Assembly (NCBI RefSeq): GCF_963678975.1
Contig: NC_089277.1
Coordinates: 18,538,257-18,602,256, forward strand
From: Dysidea avara
Lineage: Eukaryota; Porifera; Demospongiae; Dictyoceratida; Dysideidae
Length of the DNA stretch: 64,000 nt
Direction of reading: 5' to 3'
Positions within the stretch are counted from its first letter, which is position 1. Every line of letters starts with the position of its first letter. Of the stretch, positions 46,288 through 55,617 are shown piece by piece. Below the pieces are notes generated by a model, which searched no databases, had not been told where the DNA came from, and worked only from the letters and a program-made list of their open reading frames with translations. The position numbers and the translations under genes were made by a program.

Positions 46288-46727
46288 TAGGGACCCGCCG
46301 ATTATGCTGGCATAATTATGAGCATAATAGGTGCCTGAAAGCATTGAGCATAATGCTAGCATAATAGGTAGAATATTTGTGTAATAGTATGAATTCTAGC
46401 TTATTAAAATAGTTATCACAGAAGATCGATATACTCTAATAGAACAATCAGTAACTCTAATAGAACAATTAAATAGCTGACTGTTCTATTAGAGTATATC
46501 GATCTTTTCTGTGATATGCAGTAAGTTAGTGCTTCAGCCACTTATCATTTATCCATAAACTGAAAATTATTAGCAGAGCATGAAAACTGAGGCATAAATA
46601 ATTGAGCATAATTTGAGCATAATAGGTAAGTATTGAGCATAAATTTGAGCATATTAAATAGGTAAATTTTTGAGCAGTGCAGCATAGCATAATAGGTAAA
46701 ATTATGAGCATAATCGGCGGGTCCCTA
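46288..46727. mobile_element. hAT-type MITE, 440 bp, with 8-bp target duplication
   Basis: Ends TAGGGACCCGCCGATTATGC and GCATAATCGGCGGGTCCCTA; perfect 8-bp direct repeats TCGAACAG flank it (46280-46287 and 46728-46735). The interior has many GAGCATAATAGGTA repeats and a hairpin made of motif copies (46423-46507). It lies between the Walker A and Walker B regions of NLR copy B. Confidence 0.95.
46423..46507. repeat. Motif hairpin
   Basis: AAGATCGATATACTCTAATAG..., a second direct motif copy, then the inverted CTATTAGAGTATATCGATCTT. Arms of about 28 bp pair almost perfectly. A sister hairpin is at 49771-49861. Confidence 0.9.
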
Positions 46728-47555
46728 TCGAACAGCCTCATACACAAATCTGCCATTATCAGTGCTGCAGTATATCAGTTCATCAATGGCACCGATGTTA
46801 ACAATCCTAGGGTCACTTAATTTTAGCAAGATAACATTGGTAAAGTTTTGTACGAGTATTCTTCTTGCCCATTGCTGGCAAATCTCATTAGTTTTTCCAC
46901 TCTCCGGAGATACATGAATCAGTATTACCTGCTAGCCAACTCCTAAATCATCAAAAATTTCAGGTAATGATTTTGACATTAATTGTGTTGGAATTGTTTT
47001 CTTTGTGCATGCTTGAAAAGTAAGTTATAGGGATCTGCTATTGCTTAGTCGTAATCATCTCCCCCATGTTGTTTAGGTGCTATTAAGCTCAAATTGATAT
47101 ACTGGTTAATGTTTGGACCTTGAAATTGTCTTCTGCCACAGGCTTAGCTATTATGTTTTAAGTAACACTGTTTAAGATACTCTCTGTACTTAAGCAAACC
47201 TAGAGACATACTTACACTGAACAGTGATGATGAATCATTGATTGTATCACTAAAGGTTTCTATTAAGATCTGAAGCAGTTGGTAAAGTTCACTATGATTT
47301 TCACTGTCTAAAGCTAAGTATTCCATAAATCTCCTAGTGAAATTGGCAGGATTTTTGTTTAAAATTGTTATAAAATAATCTTCTCTGCTGAACCCACTCC
47401 TTTTCCTGTGTCTAACTGTGCTAGGATCAAGTGCTGCTTTCTCATTGGCAGAGAGGAAGTCAACTAAATATAAGAGTACTGCATTTATTTTATTTTATTA
47501 TAATAAATTAAACTCCTTAATTTCTGCCTTGTTGTGAAAGATGTTATCATGCTTT

Positions 47556-48076
47556 GAACAAGTGAACTGTAGCAAGGATGAGCTGAACAAGTGAACTGTA
47601 GCAAGGATGAGCTGAACAAGTGAACTGTAGCAAGGATGAGCTGAACAAGTGAACTGTAGCAAGGATGAGCTGAACAAGTGAACTGTAGCAAGGATGAGCT
47701 GAACAAGTGAACTGTAGTAAGGATGAGCTGAACAAGTGAACTGTAGCAAGGATGAGCTGATCAAGTGAACTGTAGTAAGGATGAGCTGAACAAGTGAACT
47801 GTAGCAAGGATGAGCTGAACAAGTGAACTGTAGCAAGGATGAGCTGAACAAGTGAACTGTAGCAAGGATGAGCTGAACAAGTGAACTGTAGCAAGGATGA
47901 GCTGAACAAGTGAACTGTAGCAAGGATGAGCTGATCAAGTGAACTGTAGTAAGGATGAGCTGAACAAGTGAACTGTAGCAAGGATGAGCTGAACAAGTGA
48001 ACTGTAGCAAGGATGAGCTGAACAAGTGAACTGTAGCAAGGATGAGCTGAACAAGTGAACTGTAGCAAGGATGAGC
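47556..48076. repeat. 29-bp minisatellite, 18 copies, in NLR copy B
   Basis: Unit GAACAAGTGAACTGTAGCAA plus GGATGAGCT, almost invariant apart from GTAGTAAGG and GATCAAG variants. In copy A the same site (21170-21215) has no array, only a single GGATGAGCT next to CTTTCAAAA. Because 29 is not a multiple of three, the minus strand stays open in two frames with a 29-residue period. These ORFs are repeat artefacts. Confidence 0.98.
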
Positions 48077-48758
48077 CTTCAAAATGCAGAAAAATAAAAA
48101 AAATTCAAAGTGATTTGGCATTCTTGCACCTTTCAAGATGATATGCATTTTCTGTGAAAGTTAATATTATACTAAATCAGTCTAAATGTCAAATTATTAG
48201 TTTTGATATTCAGCTCCACAAGCATAACTGCACAAATAAGATTGTGATGTTGTAAATTAACAACTTGATAACAATAATCAATCAAGCATGTAGCTACACA
48301 ATCTTGCATATATAAAGGCAGCCCTATCTGGTAAACTGACTATAGTCTAGACAATGAAGGTATAAAGATTTTAGCGTATTAATGCTGCATTAATGTTATT
48401 TATGCACAATAACAATACCTGGTTCTTCATATTTGAGTGGTCTCAGCTTGTAAGCACTGCATCTCCAGTGGTGATATCATTCCACACATCCGTAGATTCC
48501 CAGAAATTATGTTACAATCAGTACTTTTTTCAAACAAGTCATTGTGCTTTTCAAGAGTTTAAACTTTGATGATGATACCTGTCATTTGCCATGTTGGTCT
48601 ATCTTGTGACCTTAGCTTCTCAACTAATATTATTTCAGTCCTTTTAACTGTAAGCAAAACTCTCAGTATGGCCGCAATCATGAATTTCATTACTGACTCA
48701 GCAGCTACTGGAGACAGTAATACAGTACCCAATGCTCATAATATAGTATGGATGTATG

Positions 48759-49330
48759 TAGAGCTGGGCAATAGTAAAAAAATATCGAGTATCGAGATAT
48801 AAAGTTTCAAATCGTATCGTGATATTTAGCCTCTACAATATAGTGATGGATGTAACACTTCTAAATGACTACTAAATAGTTCTATTCATGAACCATATTC
48901 TTGTATTTTCACACAGAACAATGATTAGGTGTAAACACTGCTTGAAATTTCTTTGTTTACTAGAGTGGTATATCCCCAGTATATGGAACAGTTAGTTGCT
49001 TGGTTTTAGTAGTTTTTCAGTAAATCTGCATTCACTGATGTTTTACTGAGAGTTTAAAACTTAGTAAAATAATTATGTTCCATATACTGACATTTTACTA
49101 TCAGTATAACTGGGTACAGCTACAGTAAAGCAACTTAACAAATTAGTAAACTAAGAACCTTCAAGCAGTGAAACAATGTATAAATAGCAAGTTTGTTCAC
49201 AGAATTCTCAATTGTACCAAGCAGCTAACTACTGATCTGTCATTTAGACACTATCATGATACATATCGTTATCGTAACATTTTCATTACTATCGATTGTC
49301 TTGTGAAAATTTTGCTATCGCCCACCTCTA
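48759..49330. mobile_element. hAT-type MITE, 572 bp
   Basis: Left TAGAGCTGGGCAATAGTAAA; right TTTTGCTATCGCCCACCTCTA. Flanks GATGTATG and GATATATG form an 8-bp target duplication with one mismatch. AT-rich interior with ATCGTATCGTGATA subterminal repeats. Confidence 0.85.
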
Positions 49331-49638
49331 GATATATGTTGGATTATCAAAAAGGGTTATAGTGTGTGAAATTGTATTCTGGATTTTAGAAACGTTTTAT
49401 TGTATTTTGCTTCTAGTGTTGTTCATAAACATTAAGATCATTTGTAGGTCAGGCATTGAACAGATGCTGGCAATTATCAACAGTCAACAAAAGGCAAACT
49501 CTCACTGTAAGGTATACATACCATCTGATCTTATGTTCCCTACCGATGCATATAAGTCGTAGAGAATCAGCTAACTAACTTCTGATGTGTTATTGTCAAG
49601 ATGTGATACATCTATGGCAAGAAATCATACAACATAAT

Positions 49639-50096
49639 TAGGGACCCGCCGATTATGCTGGCATAATTTTGAACATAATAGGTACCTAAAAGCATTGAGC
49701 ATAATGCCAGCATAATACGTTAAATATTTGTACGATAGTGTAAATTCTTGCTGGAAAAATGACAATTGCAAAATAAGATCGATATGCTCTAATAGAGCAG
49801 TCAGTAACTCTAATAGAACAATCATCAAACTGACTGTTCTATTAGAGTATATCGATCTTGTCTCTTATACATGCAGGGATGCAGCAAGAATTTATTATTT
49901 GTGTTCCAGTCACTCATTTTTTTCTTTCTATATAGTGTTAAACTAGTAGCAAAGCATATGAACTAAGGCATGAACATTGAGCATAATCGATCATAATAGG
50001 TAAATATTGAGCATTAATTTAAGCATAGTAGGTGAATTTTTAGCAGTGCAGCATAGCATAATAGGTAAAATTATGAGCATAATCGGCAGGTCCCTA
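49639..50096. mobile_element. hAT-type MITE, 458 bp, second copy of the TAGGGACCCGCC family
   Basis: Same ends as 46288-46727 and perfect 8-bp target duplications AACATAAT (49631-49638 and 50097-50104). It carries the motif hairpin at 49771-49861. Confidence 0.95.
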
Positions 50097-50197
50097 AACA
50101 TAATTCATACTTAAATGCCAGTGAATAGACGTGATGTGCTTTGTAGCAACATACTCTGTGTCTCTGTCTACAGCCTTGACACCATAACTGTGCTACC

Positions 50198-50222
50198 ATA
50201 TATATATATATATATATATACA
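50198..50222. repeat. (TA)n microsatellite
   Basis: About twelve TA units downstream of VioB-like copy B. Confidence 0.95.
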
Positions 50223-50643
50223 TGAACACTACACAAGAAATATACCAATTCTTGGAAGAGCCACTCAAGAGCAGAGAGATTTTCTAGGAATTCTTTACAT
50301 GTCCTGTGACATACTCCTGCACATTATAATTCAGCACTTACCAGCGCTATACCCATATATGGTAATGAATGACCCTGTGAATGAGTCAGTAAAAAGAACC
50401 ACTACACCTGAGACTACACCACCATTTACATAGCCTGACATAAGCCCACTGACTATTTAAAGTTTGTGTATTTGAATATGACAGTTCTATAGTACATAAT
50501 ACACTAAGGGATGCTACACACTCCAAAAACTGCAACTAAACTTTGCCTATACATGTAAATCACTACTAAACAGGTGTAAAACTAGTTTCTACATAATTAT
50601 GTACTAACATTTCACAGAGAAGTCTGCCTATGGAGCACTTGTT

Positions 50644-53600
50644 TCAGTTCCATTCATAATTCCAGACAGGTCCACAAGTAGTGGATTCATCATCATTATA
50701 CTGTGTCCACATACACTTCTTGACATGTACTTGAAGAGCTTCCATCAATTCAATAGAGCGGTGTATCTTATTTGGCTCTCCATTAAGCGCCTCATGTAGA
50801 ACACGCAGGAAGCTACGATAGGTACGATGAAATGCTTTAGCTTCAGTATGACAATCAGTACCAGGATTAATACTTTCACCATCCGGATTATCCCTCATAG
50901 GATACACACCTTCTGGGTTGAATTCAATAGGAGCACCGGCATAAGCATAGCCTCCTTGATCTGTTATAACCAGTCGTTTCTGACAGACAATTTCTTCAAA
51001 GCGATAAAAGTGACCATATTGACCTGTCTCAACCTGGTTAGGATTGAGGGGACCTTCTCCTTCACCTTGTTCTATTATCTGATGTATTCCACTTAAAGCT
51101 GACTCCACGTCTGTGACAATATGTACTGTGCCTATGCTACTTGGCTCAGTCCAAGGCCAGTGAACTTGGCGACTTGCAGTGCTTGCATCAAATATACCTT
51201 CACCAAGAATGTTGATGCAAACTGCTAACTCTTTGTACAACTGGCCTATGGTAAAGAGTGTGAATTCTGGAAATGGTCTACCAACATATGTTAACATCGG
51301 AGTTTCTATCGCCATCATCGTGTCATAGACATGTTGTAAGTTAAAGTTTTCTAAGTTGACATCAAGTCCTGGTAACACCCCACCAGGAAGACCTCCAGTT
51401 GAAGGATAAGATGGCACATGGTTTGGATCATCAACAATCACTTCTCCACCAACTGCAATGAGAATATTTGCTGCCTGAACAAAATGTAACATCTCTTGCA
51501 TTGCAATGTCCCTAATGGCTTGGTAGGCTTCAGTGTTACAATTCTCAACAATTGAGTACATGGAAGAGAGGTAGAGTGGAAGAGTAGAAAACTCAAGTAG
51601 TATTGCATTTGCCAATTGACTCTGTAATGTGGTAATATTACAAACAGGCCAATATCCATAGCTTTCCAATAAATCGGCAACTTCACTATTTTCTTTCGAA
51701 AATTCTAAGCCAAACAGTGCTCTAGGTGGATGATGAGCAAATTCTTTTAATCGAGCATAAGTTGGGTCACTTCCAAAAACCCTTTGAAAATGTCCATCTT
51801 GCTTTTGTGGATCAGTGTTAAATGGTATATTCTTCAATAAACACCTTGGTGCATTGACTGAAGGACTACTTTTCTTTTTTCTATTAGGAGGCAGAGAGGA
51901 AGTATCACAAATTGGAGCTTCTTCAGTGCTTTGTTCACTTTCAACAGAGCTGTATAGAGGATCATCTAACCATGTCAATATCATCTGTCTTTTAGTGGGT
52001 GAAAGATCTCTGGTTGTAGGCATGTAGTTGGGATCACTAGTTGGTTTTAGGAACACTTTCTTGAGCAGTTCAATATTATGAGGCAGTATAACTTCTGTAT
52101 AGTTGCTCATATCTAAGATGGTCCTCATGATGTAGTGAAGCCTATGTGACTGTTCAAAGATTGGTTTAACATGATCCACCCACGTGTAAGGTGCTTCATA
52201 TGCAGGACTAGAAAATGCAAGTATTGAGATTAAGCCTTTGTAAAGATAAAAACCATCTTCTGGAAGAGTACATTCCTCTCCTATGCAGTAGTAGAAATTA
52301 TATAGCTGGCCATCAATGGGTAAAACAGTGACTGGAACATCTTCTGTGGATGAGGCAGTCGGACGATATTTCCTTCTAAAAGGAGTAAATTTACCCTGTT
52401 GTTTTGCTTTTTGAGTTTCTAAATAATCAGGGCAAGGATCATTTTCATAAATTCTTACCATAGGAATTGGATTATTGACTGCAAATGTGAAAGTTACTTG
52501 CCCATTGTCCTCTGTTGTTTTAGTTGACACAGTGGGTGACACAGCTCCAGTTGGGAGTACAGTTTGACCTGACTGATTAGGACTGTCTATCATCGTTACC
52601 TTTGTGTTACTAACAGGCTGGCCAAACCGTGTAACAATCAGGGTAAAATCACTAGTGCTTATTGCATTATTTTCATTATCACTGGAATATTCTAATCTAT
52701 CCATATAGTAGTCCATGGGACGGACAAAATATTCTATTTCTGATAACAGCAAAGACACTGTTTCATCGCTTTGCATTGAAGGGAAGGTTGCTTTAACTGG
52801 ATAGTTGTTTCCACTAGTAGTATCTCCGGAATCAATAAAAACTACAAGCTTTGCATTTGCAAGTTGACTAGCTACATCAGTAGCAAGGCTTTGTTCAATA
52901 ATTCCTGAATGTTTCCACATAATGCTGTTAGCATCAGCATAAGGAATGGGTTCCCCAAATGGTTGCACTACACCATCCACAAGGATACCAAAATACAGGC
53001 TTCCAATATCTAATGGGTCGCCACTGTGATGCATGGGTAGAGCATTCCCAAGATCAACTACTAAAACATTTCGGGTGGAGTCAACTTTGAACGGTGCACC
53101 ATAACTCCATGGTTTCTCACTACCTTCATCAAATCCATGGCATGGATGACCTTCTGGAAAGTTGAACGGTCCAACATCTTCATAATCCATCTTCCTTTCT
53201 CCACCAACATTTAAAGGTTCATTGGCCATGGCTACACCAATAGTACCAAGAACTCGACCAACAACAAAAACATCAACTTTGTAAACATCTATAGCAATGG
53301 ACACAGATAGGTCACCAGTAGCACCCTGACGTCTAGTAGCCTCTTTTAGGCCTTTGATGGCATCAGATTGAGACCATGACAAATCAGTGATTCTTGTAGT
53401 GCTCTGTGCGCCAAATGTGCTACTACCTGTGATGTCATTGGTACACTTCATTTTACGCCACATATCATGAACAATCACTGACGTTGACCACTTTCCCAAA
53501 AACAAATCTTCCCCATTATGTTTGAAGCCAAATTCCAGTCCATATAATGACGAAACTTGAAAATCAACATCAATATCAACAATTTTTCCAAATGGACGAT

Positions 53601-53956
53601 TTTTGTTGCTGAAAATTTCTGATCCTAATAATGGACTATCAAGAATTTCTTCACCATTTTCACCAATTACAGCTGTGACTACTGTATCAACAAACTCCCA
53701 TTCATTGGTACCTCGATAGTTCCACTCATCATATTCACTTAAAGGTTTATCTGGATGAAAGTTACAAGGATTGTTATTACGAGTGTTGACATCAGCTCTG
53801 AATGTGCCAGCAAAATGAATGCGTGGAGGATCCAAGTATGATCCGTGAACCTCACTAAAGAATATCAATTGATAATAAAAACACAATTTTCACAACAAAG
53901 GCTTACTTTATTCCACTAAAGAGACCAAATAGTACTAGGATGAGATACAAATCCAT
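50644..53956 (-). CDS. Secreted VioB/RebD-like iminophenyl-pyruvate dimer synthase family protein, copy B (two exons)
   Basis: Exon 1 is 53956-53907 (50 nt) and exon 2 is 53854-50644. A 52-bp intron with GTAAGC donor and TTCTTTAG acceptor lies between. The spliced protein is 1,086 residues and starts MDLYLILVLFGLFSGINEVHG, a textbook signal peptide with likely cleavage before SYLD. PRIHFAG is at ~27-33; NYMPTTRDLS and a ferritin-like domain follow with E771 (LLEFS), E804 and H807 (QEMLH) and a later HFYRFEE as candidate metal ligands. It differs from copy A mainly by scattered substitutions and a few codon indels, with no stops, so both copies look maintained. Exon 2 alone opens on TTG only, supporting the spliced start. 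Catalytic identity is inferred from the family; secretion would be unusual for it. Confidence 0.88.
53855..53906 (-). other. 52-bp intron of VioB-like copy B
   Basis: Minus strand GTAAGCC...GATATTCTTTAG. It has an in-frame stop at its start (AAG-TAA) and its length is not a multiple of three, so it must be spliced for the signal peptide to join the PRIHF domain. Confidence 0.8.
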
Positions 53957-54062
53957 ACTCAATTAACTGCACAATTGTTTGCAAATAGATCACCTGAATA
54001 AAGTTAGATCATACACAAATGTGGATCCACAGTTGTATTAATGTTATTGCTACTAACACATA

Positions 54063-54490
54063 AATCAGATCAGGACACACAGTGGTGTGTCGTGCTGCCA
54101 AGGAAAGCCAACGTGTCCAGGAACATGACAGACAAATGTGTATTTTATAGCTTATTGGATTCTTTTCAAATTTAAAGGGTATAAAGAGCATGATTATGAT
54201 GCATTTATCTTCTAATTTATGAAAAAATTGGTAGAAGTGGTACAAAGTTACAAACAATTTTCCAAAATTGCAAGTGCGATTTTTGTCACACCTGCAGGTT
54301 GTCACACCTGCAGGTTACTAAACTACTGACAGAAACAACTTAAAAAGTGGTATACAGATAGATTGACCATCAAAGCATAGGCCTTTTGCGATTTAAAAGT
54401 ACTGAGAGTATTAGCTAAGAAGATGCAAGTACAAACCGAAAATGTGAAACAAGCGCGATCGAGATACTCTAATAGAACAGACACCAAGAA
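54063..54490 (+). repeat. Diverged head module plus motif, no satellite
   Basis: Begins GATCAGGACACACAGTGGTGTGTCGTGC (a GACACAC/GTGTGTC hairpin variant) and ends GCGATCGAGATACTCTAATAG at 54455-54484. The body is only about half the usual head length. It truncates the 5'-flank homology between VioB-like copies A and B. Confidence 0.7.
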
Positions 54491-55117
54491 GTACAAAAAG
54501 AACGTACAGGAAAATGTTGAAAAATATTGTTCACGGTTCCAACCAAGGACCTCCACACCTTATTATGCACAAACCCTTTACCACTCTGCCACTGCTGTCA
54601 GTTGCTTGCGTCATTTAATTTCTACCTTATCAATGAAAGTTCTAGTTTACCACACCAGAATATAATTTCATAGATCTATTCATGGAAATTTTAGAACATT
54701 GTATGTGCATTGTATTAGAAACACTCAGAAAATATGTGTGCTCTATTGGAGTACTACAAAAAATAATCAAATAAAAATAGGCTATAGTCAACCAAATATA
54801 CGCAAGAGTCGTGCGATCGAACATACTCTAATAGAGCAGTTAGCCTTGCTGCGATTTGTTGCCATGCCTACCTAGCTGCTAAACTGCCTATGCAAACTAG
54901 TTAAATATTCTTGCACATGTCAGATAACTGTCAAGGTATAAACCATAAACCTTCAGTACTGTAATTGAGATTTGTTTAAATACTGAAATATCAATGAGTT
55001 ATAATGTCAAAACAAACCAATGAAACTGTTTGTACCAAGTGTGCATTTTGAGATCGCTTATAAAGCTAGCAGTCATGTATGTGCAACATTTATGAAGTAA
55101 AACAATGCAAAAAAGTT
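54491..55117. other. Non-coding stretch
   Basis: Contains another motif copy (GATCGAACATACTCTAATAG) at 54814-54840 followed by head-like sequence (CCATGCCTACCTAGCTGC). No gene. Confidence 0.4.
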
Positions 55118-55310
55118 TCTTAGCCATGTGTGAAAAAGGGTGCAACCTTCCGAAAATAGGAAAAAAATGTGACACAAATTAAGGGACAGTAAAATACTAT
55201 TTGTCTGGCTGCCACCTTTGATATCACATCATTATCATAGTAGAAGACCAGACTTTTTTTCACAGCTTGGATGTTTTGGATTAAACCTTGACTATCAAAG
55301 GTTTTGGCCT
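55118..55310. repeat. Degenerate foldback arm pair
   Basis: TGTGAAAAAGGGTGCAACCTT...and GACTTTTTTTCACAGCTTGG resemble the ends of the 17662 palindrome but are diverged. Confidence 0.5.
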
Positions 55311-55617
55311 TTTCTGTTGAATATAGTCTTGAAGTTATAGCACTAGACAGTTGGAACAGAAATAACTTTGATCTATACAGCAACAATATGGCAAATAAAT
55401 TACAGGTGTATAGTTAATCATAACTCACGATTCAAACAGCTACAAAAATGGCACGTGGCTCATCTGTTCAAGTAAGTATTTGTGACCACTCCTTTGTTAC
55501 TATAGATAACAGAGAAGCAATAAAATGGAATTTGGGGAGTGTGTGAAAATGATGGGTTTTTTTTTGCTCAGCTGGTCAGTGGCCACATAAAAGTGGTCTA
55601 TCAGATTCACTGACAGG

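Larger units (their letters stand above)
45396..48580 (-). pseudogene. NACHT/NLR pseudogene, copy B
   Basis: Colinear with copy A. At 46960-46880 is VILIHVSPESGKTNEICQQW: the P-loop lysine is kept but surrounding glycines are lost and a stop precedes it. Then come LIYCSTDNGRFVYEAVR (absent from copy A), the MITE 46288-46727, and DIHHCHGMNVLFLF with stops at Walker B. KRFLTELEDHIALKSLACIP and SSFLHRTIQEFAAAWYSSQL (45620-45560) follow. Near 48150-47500 the gene is invaded by a 29-bp minisatellite. Stops and shifts leave no long frame, so it cannot make a full NLR. Confidence 0.85.

Noticed and set aside
47498-48148. 216- and 173-codon ORFs of Cys/Ser/His-rich repeats
   Set aside because: They are two frames of a 29-bp minisatellite with a 29-residue period; the same site in the paralogous NLR copy has no such ORF.
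22597-53956. Bacterial contamination as the source of the VioB-like genes
   Set aside because: Copy B has a spliceosomal-type intron, both copies share eukaryotic flanks and lie among host-type MITEs and NLR relics, with similar AT-rich composition.
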